Assembly (NCBI GenBank): GCA_944322695.1 | Contig: CALUPQ010000111.1 | Coordinates: 1 to 35,487 of the forward strand | Direction: 5' to 3' | Origin: an uncultured Mailhella sp. | GTDB lineage: Bacteria; Desulfobacterota; Desulfovibrionia; Desulfovibrionales; Desulfovibrionaceae | Length of the DNA: 35,487 nucleotides | Part shown: positions 24,797 through 32,487 of the stretch, piece after piece | Layout: every line of letters starts with the position of its first letter | Numbering within the stretch: the stretch's first letter is position 1 | Made by a program: the position numbers and the translations under genes | The notes under the pieces: generated by a model | The model's input: only the letters and a program-made list of their open reading frames with translations | What the model was told of the DNA's origin: nothing | Databases searched by the model: none

Positions 24797-25858
24797 TCAG
24801 GACCGCCCCTCCAGATACTCGCGTATCTGCTTGTCCATAAGCGCAGGCACATCCCCGCCCTTCAGCCATTCCTTCGTCCACTCGCAGGTCTTTTCCACGG
24901 CCTCGGCAATGGTCCAGCGGGGCTTCCAACCGAAGACGGACTTCAGCTTCGAGCAGTCGAGCCGCAGAAAATCCGCCTCGTGCGGCGCATCCCTTTCGGC
25001 CTGATTCTCCCAGCCCGCCCCTTCGCCCCAGGCCCGGCAGAACAAATCCACCAGCGTTCCCGTGGTCACGCAGTCTCCCTCGTCGGGGCCCACATTGTAC
25101 CAGCCCGCAAGCTCAGGCCGCTCCCACTGCCTCTGCGCCATCATGAGATAGGCCATGACCGGTTCCAGCACATGCTGGTACGGACGCGTGGAAAAGGGAT
25201 GACGCACCCCTATGACACGGCGCTCCATCTGGGCGCGCACGCAGTCGGGAATGATGCGGTCGGCCGCAAAATCCCCGCCGCCTATGACGTTGCCCGCACG
25301 AGCCGTGCTCACGGCAGGAATCCCCCCGGAGAAAAAGCTGCTCACATAGCTGTGCGTGACGAGCTCCGAGCAGCTTTTGCTGTTGGAGTACGGGTCGAAG
25401 CCGTCCAGCGGCTCGTTCTCCCTGTACCCCCAGCACCATTCGTTGTTCCGATAGACCTTGTCCGTGGTCACGTTGAGCACGCTTCTCACCCCGGGGCAGA
25501 GACGCACGCACTCCAGCACGTTCACCGTGCCCATCACGTTGGTTTCATAGGTGAGGCGGGGCGCTTTATAGGATTCGCGCACGAGGGGCTGAGCCGCCAG
25601 ATGAATGACGATGTGCGGCCTTGCCGCGTCAAAGGCGGACTTCAGTCTCCTGAAATCCCGGACATCCCCCATGATGCCGGTCATACGCCCTTCCAGTCCC
25701 GCCAGAGAAAACAGGTTCGGCCCGGAAGGCGGGGGCAGGCTGTAGCCCGTCACGTCCGCGCCCGCCTCAATGAGGACACGGCTCATCCAGCTGCCCTTGA
25801 ACCCGGTATGCCCGGTAAGAAACACCCTCTTGCCGCAAAAAAACGAAAGGTCAACCAT
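24797..25858 (-). CDS. rfbG: CDP-glucose 4,6-dehydratase
   Basis: The 353-residue extended SDR opens with KRVFLTGHTGFKGSWMSRVL, the RfbG form of the Rossmann loop. VLNVTTDKVYRNNE and PYSNSKSCSELV (YxxxK) give the active site, and the ending HEADFLRLDCSKLKSVFGWKPRW is characteristic of CDP-glucose 4,6-dehydratases. It converts CDP-glucose to CDP-4-keto-6-deoxyglucose with tightly bound NAD+, the second step of CDP-3,6-dideoxyhexose synthesis. The ATG at 25858 follows the rfbF stop by 2 bp and has a GGAAGGA ribosome site inside rfbF. The open frame to 26020 is only upstream overlap. Confidence 0.96.
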   Translation of the reverse strand: MVDLSFFCGKRVFLTGHTGFKGSWMSRVLIEAGADVTGYSLPPPSGPNLFSLAGLEGRMTGIMGDVRDFRRLKSAFDAARPHIVIHLAAQPLVRESYKAPRLTYETNVMGTVNVLECVRLCPGVRSVLNVTTDKVYRNNEWCWGYRENEPLDGFDPYSNSKSCSELVTHSYVSSFFSGGIPAVSTARAGNVIGGGDFAADRIIPDCVRAQMERRVIGVRHPFSTRPYQHVLEPVMAYLMMAQRQWERPELAGWYNVGPDEGDCVTTGTLVDLFCRAWGEGAGWENQAERDAPHEADFLRLDCSKLKSVFGWKPRWTIAEAVEKTCEWTKEWLKGGDVPALMDKQIREYLEGRS

Positions 25859-25860
25859 GG

Positions 25861-26637
25861 TCAGTCCTTCCATATCTTCCAGGGAGCATCGCCCCTGTCC
25901 CACATGGCGTTGAGCTCCTTCTTGTCCTTCAGCATATCCATGGGACGCCAGAATCCTTCGTGGCGATAGGCGGAAAGCTGACCGTCGCGCGCAAGCCCGC
26001 GAAGAGGAGCCTGTTCCCACACGATATCGTCCGACGGAGGGAGGTAGTCGAAAATACCGCTCTCCAGCACGAAGAAACCGCCGTTTATCCAGCCTCCCCC
26101 CTGGCGGGGCTTTTCCTGAAAGGAGGAAACGCCGCTGCCCTCCAGCGACAGCACCCCGAAACGCCCTTCCGGCTGCACCGCCGTCAGCGTGGCAAGACGG
26201 CCGCTTTTTCTGTGATGCGCAAGCAGCGCGGGAATGTTGACGTCCGCCACACCGTCCCCGTACGTCAGCATGAAGGTTTCATCCCCCACGTACCCGCGAG
26301 CACGGCGTATGCGGCCGCCGGTCATGGTGTCGCGCCCCGTGTTCACCAGCGTGACTTTCCACGGCTCGACGCGCCTTGCGTGCACCTCCACGCTGTCGTT
26401 TCCGAAATCGAAGGTCACGTCGGAATTGTCCATGACATAGTTGACGAAATATTCCTTGATGACTTCATGCCTGTATCCGCACAGCACGACGAACTCGTTG
26501 AAGCCGTAATGGGAATATATCTTCATGATATGCCAGAGGATGGGCCTGCCCCCTATTTCCACCATGGGCTTGGGGCGGACGGCGGTCTCCTCACCGAGGC
26601 GAGTTCCCAGTCCGCCGGCAAGAATCAGTACTTTCAT
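25861..26637 (-). CDS. rfbF: Glucose-1-phosphate cytidylyltransferase
   Basis: The 258-residue nucleotidyltransferase starts with the signature LAGGLGTRLGEETAVRPKPMVEIGG. It continues with WHIMKIYSHYGFNEFVVLCGY and FMLTYGDGVADVN (metal-binding GDG). INGGFFVLESGIFDYL and GFWRPMDMLKDKKEL are RfbF landmarks. It makes CDP-glucose from glucose-1-phosphate and CTP, the entry step for the CDP-sugar branch. The ATG at 26637 is used; the frame is open further to 26745 without a conserved start. As first gene of the operon, it follows an AT-rich leader with no clear -35. Confidence 0.96.
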   Translation of the reverse strand: MKVLILAGGLGTRLGEETAVRPKPMVEIGGRPILWHIMKIYSHYGFNEFVVLCGYRHEVIKEYFVNYVMDNSDVTFDFGNDSVEVHARRVEPWKVTLVNTGRDTMTGGRIRRARGYVGDETFMLTYGDGVADVNIPALLAHHRKSGRLATLTAVQPEGRFGVLSLEGSGVSSFQEKPRQGGGWINGGFFVLESGIFDYLPPSDDIVWEQAPLRGLARDGQLSAYRHEGFWRPMDMLKDKKELNAMWDRGDAPWKIWKD

Positions 26638-26915
26638 GTCACTTCCCGACTGCGGTGCCACATGCACCGGTTCATGCAAAAAATTTCCGTGCGGCGTGTC
26701 TGCCTCCGGAACATCCGAACAGGATGCCGGAAAAGCGCTCTCCACTTGCGAACTTCACACTTCTTCCGCAGGCCTGTCCTGCTGTGTGTCGGTGCAGCCG
26801 CGGGACAGGCTTCAGAGCTTATGCCCGGACACGTCCGGCGGCGGATGAGCTGCCCGTGCGGAGCGATTCTCTCTTCCGTCGCTGTGAGATAAAGCATAGC
26901 AGCCGGGAAAAATAA

Positions 26916-26926
26916 ATTATATTATA
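26916..26926 (-). promoter_or_regulatory. Tandem TATAAT boxes, candidate -10 of the glycan operon
   Basis: On the minus strand TATAATATAAT gives two overlapping perfect -10 hexamers about 280 bp upstream of rfbF. No clear -35 was found at the proper distance, so an activator or UP-type AT-rich element would be needed. Confidence 0.35.
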
Positions 26927-27418
26927 TTGTCCCTGAAACTTCCCTTTTTATCCGCCCAGAACGGCCTGAAAGCGGTCGATTTTCCAAAGGAATAGAGCCC
27001 GTCCGCCTTGCAGCAAGACCTCTTCAGAAAAGTGAGTCCACGCTTTCTGCACCGCTGGCGGGAAGCCACCGCACATTATTTCAAAGAAAAATTTTCACAT
27101 GACATCGCGCTATACATATCACAATAACCATATAATATAATAAAATATTTTTAATCCTGCCACACAAGAGGCCCTTTCCGGTGAACGGGAAAGCTCCATG
27201 CCTCTTCAGGTGCCTTCGGCGTCGGAATGGAAAAAGCAGGTTCTCCCCAGCTCCTGTCCGACAGGATTCTCCACGAAAGGCGGCATTTCATTTCAAAAAA
27301 ACGGCGCGCATCCTCCCGTTTTTGTGCTCCAAAGAACAAATACACCCCGCAACCCATCGAAATATGTGGAAAAAGAAAGCACTTTTATGTGAAAATTATG
27401 TTTTTGCCTCTTCTCTTG

Positions 27419-27457
27419 CCCTGAGACTTGTTGTATAAAAAATGCTAAATCTCAGGG
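27419..27457 (+). promoter_or_regulatory. Inverted repeat around the -10 box of the rnf operon (candidate operator)
   Basis: CCCTGAGA (27419-27426) and TCTCAGGG (27450-27457) are perfect 8-bp inverted repeats with centres 31 bp apart. Between them lies TATAAA (27434-27439), the likely -10; no good -35 is present. The right arm runs into the GGGGGAG ribosome site of the first gene. Confidence 0.5.
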
Positions 27458-27467
27458 GGAGAAGACA

Positions 27468-28217
27468 TTGCGCAAAGTAACATATATCCTGACGGGTACA
27501 CTGCTGGTTCTGTCTGTAGGGGGATATCTGCTGCCGGAAACTCCCGAGCCTGCTCCCAACAGAATACTGATGAAAAACGCCGCCGGTCATGTCGTCTTCG
27601 ACCATAAGACGCATGCGGAAAAGCTCGGCATCAGCTGCATGAGCTGCCACCACGACGCCCTTGCCGAAGGACAGGCCGGACAGCCCTGCAAGACCTGCCA
27701 CGGTCTGGAGTTCGGGCCGGAGTTCAAGGGGCACTCCTATACCATGGCGCCGGAAACCTGCGCCAGCTGTCATCACATGACGCTTTCTGCAAAGAAATGG
27801 GGCCACAGAACCCATGCGCAGATGCCCGGCGTGGAGTGCACGGCCTGTCACCACGGTCCGCAGATTGAGCCCACTCCGCAGAACTGCGCCTCCTGCCATG
27901 ACCGCAAGGTGGACATGGGCCCCATCCTTTCCCTGAAAAACGCCGTGCATACCCGTTGCAGCAGCTGCCACGAGGAGTCCTTCGTCAAGAACGACATGAC
28001 GTACTGCGCGTCCTGCCACACGGCTCAGACCTCGCGCGACACCCTCAAAAGCGGCGGCAGCCTCAAGCCTGCGCTCATTCCCTGCGGCACCTGCCACGAT
28101 ACGGAACCTGCCAAGCTCGTTCCCAGCAGCATGGCGGCCTATCACGGGCTGTGCATAACCTGCCACGAAAAGCAGGGCGGCCCTGTGGAAAACTGCGCGC
28201 AATGCCATACGAAATAA
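27468..28217 (+). CDS. Membrane-anchored decaheme cytochrome c of the Rnf operon
   Basis: Ten C-x-x-C-H haem-binding motifs occur in 249 residues (CMSCH, CKTCH, CASCH, CTACH, CASCH, CSSCH, CASCH, CGTCH, CITCH, CAQCH), with extra histidines for bis-His ligation (CHH three times, FDHKTHAEK, WGHRTHAQ). An N-terminal hydrophobic stretch at about residues 5-22 lacks a clear cleavage site and would anchor it, haems facing the periplasm. In Desulfovibrio a decaheme cytochrome precedes rnfC; it is thought to link Rnf to the periplasmic cytochrome c3 pool. The start is a TTG at 27468, 5 bp after GGGGGAG; no in-frame ATG is available before the hydrophobic segment. It sits 16 bp before rnfC, so they are co-transcribed. 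Confidence 0.94.
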   Translation: MRKVTYILTGTLLVLSVGGYLLPETPEPAPNRILMKNAAGHVVFDHKTHAEKLGISCMSCHHDALAEGQAGQPCKTCHGLEFGPEFKGHSYTMAPETCASCHHMTLSAKKWGHRTHAQMPGVECTACHHGPQIEPTPQNCASCHDRKVDMGPILSLKNAVHTRCSSCHEESFVKNDMTYCASCHTAQTSRDTLKSGGSLKPALIPCGTCHDTEPAKLVPSSMAAYHGLCITCHEKQGGPVENCAQCHTK

Positions 28218-28233
28218 CGACGAGGGCACAACG

Positions 28234-29475
28234 ATGAAACAGCATTTTCAGATAATAAACGACCCTCGATTCCGCCTTGTCTACAACGAGCACCGGCTTT
28301 TCGGCACGGGCCCCGCTCCCCGGAAGATACGCCTCAACCGGGAGGGCTTCACCATGGTTCCCGGAGTCAAGAAGAAAACCATGGTGTACCCCGGCATGCT
28401 GCTTGCCGAACATCCGTCTCTGGAAAAAGGCGACCTGCACGCCCCCATGTACGGCGTCATCACCGAAATCAACGCGCGAAGCGTGTTCGTGGAAGCCGTG
28501 GACCCGCAGGAGCAGGCCCCCGGCACCTTCCCCGACCCTCTGGAACCGGTCAACCTGCTCAAGGACGGTCTGGAAGGTGAGGAACTGGTCCTTGCCGTCA
28601 AGAAGATGGGCGTGAACACCCGCTCCCTCGGCCGCAGAATCAGAACGCTCATCGTCAACGGACTCAACCCCGAACCCGGCATACGCTGGGCCGAGCCCAT
28701 GCTGGTGGAGCATGCCGCCGAAATCCGCGCCGGTCTCGAACTGCAGCGCCGCTTCGGCAGAGCCGAGGAAATCATGCTTGCCGTGCCGACGGGATGCAAC
28801 GTCCAGTTCGAAGGCGTGCGTACGGTCCATGTGGACCCCATGTATCCCAACAGCGTCAACGAGCTCATGATTAAGGAAGTGACCGGCATGGAAGCTCCCC
28901 CGGACGTGGCGGCCGTCGGTCTGCACAACGTCTGGAGTCTCGGCCGTACGGCACTGACCGGGCTTCCGCTCATGGAAACCGTCATCACCATGGGCACCGC
29001 CAGGGAGTGGGCCAACTATGTCGTCAAAAACGGCAGCATAGTGGGAGAACTGCTGGAGTTCACGCACATTTCCCTGAAGAGCGGCGACACCATCCTGCGC
29101 GGAGGCCCGCTGCGCGGCGAAAGCCTCGACAGGCTGGACCGGAGCATCACCAAGGGCTCCTACGGCTTCTTCGTCGTCAACGCCGGAGAAGTGCCGCCCA
29201 TCGAAGGCGACAGTCCCTGCATCAACTGCGGCGCCTGCATACAAATCTGCCCCACCCGCATCGACCCGCGCATGCTCAGCCGCTATGCTGAATTCGGCAG
29301 ATACGACATGTCGCGCAAGGAAAACTTCCGTCTCTGCATCGACTGCGGCCTCTGCGGTTATGTGTGCATAGCACGCCGCCCCGTGCTTCAGTACATACGT
29401 CTCGCCGTCAAGAAGCTCGAACAGGAGGAACGGCTGTCGCAGCTTACCCCCATCGAGCCCGTCAGCAAGGCCTAG
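28234..29475 (+). CDS. rnfC: Rnf complex subunit RnfC (nucleotide loop divergent)
   Basis: The 413-residue protein has the RnfC order: an N-terminal lipoyl/barrel-like part, a Rossmann-like part, an SLBB-type segment and two 4Fe-4S clusters, C329/C332/C335/C339 (CINCGACIQICP) and C368/C371/C374/C378 (CIDCGLCGYVC). It is the peripheral subunit that normally oxidises or reduces NAD(H) through FMN. Here the expected G-x-G-G-A-G-F-P-T loop is replaced by AVKKMGVNTRSLG (residues 121-133), and the following NGAECEP-type motif reads NGLNPEPG. The second cluster lacks the usual proline after its last Cys (CIARRP). It follows the decaheme cytochrome by 16 bp with a GAGGG ribosome site. Identity is firm; the electron partner may not be NAD. 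Confidence 0.95.
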   Translation: MKQHFQIINDPRFRLVYNEHRLFGTGPAPRKIRLNREGFTMVPGVKKKTMVYPGMLLAEHPSLEKGDLHAPMYGVITEINARSVFVEAVDPQEQAPGTFPDPLEPVNLLKDGLEGEELVLAVKKMGVNTRSLGRRIRTLIVNGLNPEPGIRWAEPMLVEHAAEIRAGLELQRRFGRAEEIMLAVPTGCNVQFEGVRTVHVDPMYPNSVNELMIKEVTGMEAPPDVAAVGLHNVWSLGRTALTGLPLMETVITMGTAREWANYVVKNGSIVGELLEFTHISLKSGDTILRGGPLRGESLDRLDRSITKGSYGFFVVNAGEVPPIEGDSPCINCGACIQICPTRIDPRMLSRYAEFGRYDMSRKENFRLCIDCGLCGYVCIARRPVLQYIRLAVKKLEQEERLSQLTPIEPVSKA

Positions 29476-29526
29476 AAAAACGGCCCGTCCACCGCGTACA
29501 CCGTGAGCACACCAGCGAGAACCGCC

Positions 29527-30522
29527 ATGAGTACATCCCAGAACAACGATATCCTTCTTGCCATCAGTACGCCTCCCTTCTGGCACTGCGGGCGCACCAT
29601 ACGCAAAAACAGTTTCCACACCCTCGTCGCCCTGACGCCGGCCGTCATCATGAGCCTCATACACTGGGGCCTGCCCGCGGCACGCGTCATGGCCCTTGCC
29701 ATCGTCGTCGCCATGGTCACGGAAGCCGTGTGCCAGACGCTCATGAAGCAGAAGCTCAGCCAGGATAACGGCACGGCCGCCATCACCGGCCTGCTGCTCG
29801 CCTTCCTTCTGCCCGCCTCCGCGCCCTGGTGGCTGGTCGTCATCGGCGCCGCATGCGCCATGGGCATAGGCCGCATGGCCTTCGGCGGCTACGGAGCCAA
29901 TCAGGTCAACGCCACGCTCGTGGGCTGGGCCATGATTTTCGTCTCCTTCCCCTTCCAGATGGACGCCGCGGCCTCCCTGCTGCAGACGGACCTCATCGAC
30001 CCGCTGCTGAAACTGAAATACTTCGGCGCCGATGCCGTGGCCGACATATCTCTTTTCGACCTTCTGCTCGGCAGACAGCTCGGCGGTCTCGGGTCCTCTC
30101 AGGTCGGGGCGCTGCTCATAGGCGGCATCTACCTCGCCCTCAGGGGCGTCATCCGCTGGGAAATCGCCCTCTCCTTCATCATCGGCACCTTCCTCGCGGC
30201 CACCTGCCTGCACTTTGCGGACAGCTCCCTCTACGCCGGCCCCTTCTTCCACCTGGGCACCGGCTCCACCATCCTCGCCGCCTTCTTCCTGGCCACCGAA
30301 GATTCCTGCTCGCCCCACCGTCCTCTGCCCATGGTGCTCTACGGGCTCACGGGCGGCGTTCTGGTCATTCTCATCAGGGCCTTCGGCAGTTACGCCGACG
30401 GCGCTCCCTTCGCCGTCATGCTCATCAACCTGCTCGCCCCCATGTTCGCCCTCATACGGTCGCATCCCTTCGGGACGAAGCCCTCAAAGGCCGGTGCGGC
30501 CGACTGGAGGACTCGCGCATGA
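29527..30522 (+). CDS. rnfD: Rnf complex subunit RnfD
   Basis: The 331-residue membrane protein has nine or ten hydrophobic segments and RnfD landmarks: STPPFWHCGRTIRKN near the N-terminus, GGYGANQVNATLVGWAMIFVSFP, LFDLLLGRQLGGLGSSQVGALLIGGIYL, and LIRAFGSYADGAPFAVMLINLLAP. It is one of the ion-conducting core subunits. RnfD normally carries covalent FMN on a threonine in S-(G/Q)-A-T-P-L; the aligned place here reads LIDPLLKLK, with Asp where Thr is expected. The ATG at 29527 is preferred over an upstream GTG at 29503, which lacks a ribosome site; neither has a strong one. It lies 51 bp after rnfC and overlaps rnfG by 4 bp. Confidence 0.93.
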   Translation: MSTSQNNDILLAISTPPFWHCGRTIRKNSFHTLVALTPAVIMSLIHWGLPAARVMALAIVVAMVTEAVCQTLMKQKLSQDNGTAAITGLLLAFLLPASAPWWLVVIGAACAMGIGRMAFGGYGANQVNATLVGWAMIFVSFPFQMDAAASLLQTDLIDPLLKLKYFGADAVADISLFDLLLGRQLGGLGSSQVGALLIGGIYLALRGVIRWEIALSFIIGTFLAATCLHFADSSLYAGPFFHLGTGSTILAAFFLATEDSCSPHRPLPMVLYGLTGGVLVILIRAFGSYADGAPFAVMLINLLAPMFALIRSHPFGTKPSKAGAADWRTRA

Positions 30523-31094
30523 AAAGCATTATTCAGATGATTCTCGTGCTTTCGGTGCTGTGCGGTACGGCCGGCTTCTGCCTCTCCTACCTGAAAATGA
30601 CCACGGCTCCCCTGATTGAAAGCCAGGCCCTCACCTTCGTTCAGGGCCCCGCCATTCTGGATGTTTTCAAGGATGCGGAAAATTCTCCCATCGAGGACCG
30701 CAAAAGCTTCACGCTTTCCGACGGCCGCACCGTCAACGTCTTTCCCTGCATGAAAGGCGGCGCCCTCACGGGCGTGGCGGTGGAACAGTTCGGCAGCGGC
30801 TACGGCGGCGACCTCGGCGTCGTCGTGGGCTTCCGCATCCAGGAAGACACGCTCGCCGGCATCGGCATCACCACCATGAAGGAAACCGCAGGCGTGGGTA
30901 CCCGCATCAAGGAGCCTTCCTTCCTGAAGCAGTTCCCGGGACAGAAGCTGCCCGTGAAGCTCAGAAGTCAGGGCGGTGAAATCGACGCCATTTCCGGCGC
31001 CACCGTGTCCTCCAACGGCGTGCTTGTCGCCGTGGCCCGCGCCGTGGACGTGTATCAGGAACTCAAGCCTCTCCTTCTGGAGACGTGGAAATAA
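30519..31094 (+). CDS. rnfG: Rnf complex subunit RnfG (FMN-carrying)
   Basis: The 191-residue protein has one N-terminal membrane segment (about residues 4-24) and a periplasmic FMN-binding domain. The flavinylation motif SGATVSS is intact, with T162 as the FMN-threonine attachment site, preceded by GGEIDAI. Other family landmarks are GYGGDLGVVVGF and TTMKETAGVGTRI. It passes electrons between the other Rnf subunits, and ApbE, encoded at the end of the operon, would attach its FMN. The ATG at 30519 overlaps the rnfD stop (ATGA) and has GGAGG 8 bp upstream. The open frame extends far upstream inside rnfD, but this is chance. Confidence 0.95.
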   Translation: MKSIIQMILVLSVLCGTAGFCLSYLKMTTAPLIESQALTFVQGPAILDVFKDAENSPIEDRKSFTLSDGRTVNVFPCMKGGALTGVAVEQFGSGYGGDLGVVVGFRIQEDTLAGIGITTMKETAGVGTRIKEPSFLKQFPGQKLPVKLRSQGGEIDAISGATVSSNGVLVAVARAVDVYQELKPLLLETWK

Positions 31095-31105
31095 CGGGGG
31101 CCTTC

Positions 31106-31789
31106 ATGAATCAATTCATACAGGAATTCACCAAGGGTCTGTGGAAGGAGCTGCCTCCGTTCCGACTGCTGCTGGGCCTCTGCCCCGTTCTCGCCGTCAC
31201 CAAGAGCGCTTCCAACGGCATCGGCATGGGCATGGCCGTGCTTTTCGTGCTCACCCTTTCCAACATGCTCATTTCCCTGGTGCGCAACATCATTCCCTCC
31301 AAGGTGCGCATCGCCTGCTTCATCACCATTTCCGCAACTCTGGTGGTGGCGGTGGAGCTGCTCATGCAGGCCTACGCCTATCCGCTCTATCTGCAGCTCG
31401 GCATCTTCGTGCCGCTCATCGTGGTGAACTGCATCATTCTGGGCCGTGCGGAAGCCTTTGCCGCCAAGAATCCCGTCCATCTCGCCATTGCGGACGGTCT
31501 CGGCATGGGGCTCGGCTTCACCATGTCGCTCACGTTCCTCGGCGCCATCCGCGAAATTCTCGGAGCGGGCACCTGCTTCGGCTACCCCGTCATGTGGGAC
31601 GGCTTCCAGCCCTTCACCATCATGGTGGAAGCTCCCGGAGCCTTCCTCTGTCTGGGCCTGACCCTTGCGGCCATGAACTACGGCACGCGACGCCAGCTCA
31701 TGAAGAAAAACCGCGACGCCGCCGAGGAAAGCACCGTCTCCCCCTGCGGAGGCTGCCGCGCCTGCTCCGTCGGCCGCAACAATGACTGA
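31106..31789 (+). CDS. rnfE: Rnf complex subunit RnfE
   Basis: The 227-residue membrane protein has six hydrophobic segments. It has the inverted-repeat cysteines shared by RnfA/RnfE: C26 in LLLGLCPVLAVT and C109 in IVVNCIILGRAEAFA, which with the RnfA pair hold a membrane-buried [2Fe-2S] cluster. A C-terminal tail adds an unusual cluster of cysteines, PCGGCRACSVG, beyond the last membrane segment. The ATG at 31106 has GGGGG upstream; a frame extension to 31085 overlaps rnfG and is not used. It lies 11 bp after rnfG and 65 bp before rnfA. Confidence 0.95.
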   Translation: MNQFIQEFTKGLWKELPPFRLLLGLCPVLAVTKSASNGIGMGMAVLFVLTLSNMLISLVRNIIPSKVRIACFITISATLVVAVELLMQAYAYPLYLQLGIFVPLIVVNCIILGRAEAFAAKNPVHLAIADGLGMGLGFTMSLTFLGAIREILGAGTCFGYPVMWDGFQPFTIMVEAPGAFLCLGLTLAAMNYGTRRQLMKKNRDAAEESTVSPCGGCRACSVGRNND

Positions 31790-31854
31790 ACAAGCCCGAA
31801 CCGCTCCCTCTTCCCTGAAAGGAAGAAGCGCCGCGAAAGACAAGGAGACTGCGG

Positions 31855-32427
31855 ATGAGCGTCTTTGAAGTTTTCATTTCCGCCATATTCGTCAACAACA
31901 TCGTGCTTGCCCAGAACCTCGGCAACTGCCCCTATCTCGGCTGTTCCAAGGAAAAGGGCGTGGCCCTCGGCATGGGCACTTCCGTCATCTTCGTCACCGT
32001 CATGGCCACGCTGTGCACGTGGCTGGTGCAGAAGTACATCCTGGTGCCCACCCAGCTGGAATATCTCCAGACTCTGGTCTTCATTCTCATCATCGCCTCG
32101 CTCGTGCAGTTCGTGGAAATGTTCCTCAAAAAGGCCATTCCTCCGCTGTACGCATCGCTCGGCATCTTCCTGCCCCTCATCACCACCAACTGCTGCGTTC
32201 TGGGCGTCACGCTGCTCGTGCAGCGCGAACAGTACGACCTGTTCTCCGCTCTGCTGTACGCCTTCGCCACGGGCGCGGGCTTCCTGCTTGCCCTGCTGCT
32301 CATGGCCGGCGTGCGTGAACGTCTTGAAACCTGCCGCGTTCCCAAGGCCATGGCGGGAACCCCCATCGCGCTCATCATGGCAGGAATAATGTCTCTGTCG
32401 TTCATGGCCTTCAAGGGCATGGTCTAG
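31855..32427 (+). CDS. rnfA: Rnf complex subunit RnfA
   Basis: The 190-residue length and six membrane segments are normal for RnfA. The start reads FISAIFVNNIVLAQNLGNCPYLGCS with C25 in the conserved place; ITTNCCVLGVTLL gives the partner C113. Together with RnfE they form the membrane [2Fe-2S] site through which electrons cross to RnfG/RnfD. VRERLETCRVPKAMAGTPIALIMAGIMSLSFMAFKG is the usual C-terminus type. An AAGGAGA ribosome site lies before the ATG. It follows rnfE and precedes rnfB by 60 bp. Confidence 0.96.
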   Translation: MSVFEVFISAIFVNNIVLAQNLGNCPYLGCSKEKGVALGMGTSVIFVTVMATLCTWLVQKYILVPTQLEYLQTLVFILIIASLVQFVEMFLKKAIPPLYASLGIFLPLITTNCCVLGVTLLVQREQYDLFSALLYAFATGAGFLLALLLMAGVRERLETCRVPKAMAGTPIALIMAGIMSLSFMAFKGMV

Positions 32428-32487
32428 GAGCGGCGCTGCCGCCCCGGCTCCGAACTTTCCACCATCGCCAGCATAAGGACGTCACCT

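Larger units (their letters stand above)
26638..27467. other. Gene-free, partly AT-rich region between the glycan and rnf operons
   Basis: About 830 bp between two divergent operons without a convincing gene. Two stretches (about 26905-26935 and 27090-27155) are very AT-rich against a GC-rich background. Tandem minus-strand TATAAT hexamers occur at 26916-26926, but I see no good -35. A hairpin lies at 26706-26730 (CCGGAACATCC / GGATGCCGG). No JUMPstart/ops (GGCGGTAG) motif was found on the minus strand. A minus-strand frame at 27151-27357 (68 codons) has no support as a gene. Confidence 0.55.

Noticed and set aside
27151..27357. Minus-strand frame of 68 codons upstream of rnf
   Set aside because: No ribosome site and no conserved pattern; in a region of mixed composition.
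28075..30465. Long minus-strand open frame (796 codons)
   Set aside because: Antisense to the cytochrome, rnfC and rnfD genes; its Gly/Asp/Glu/His-rich product is low-complexity and has no recognisable domain.
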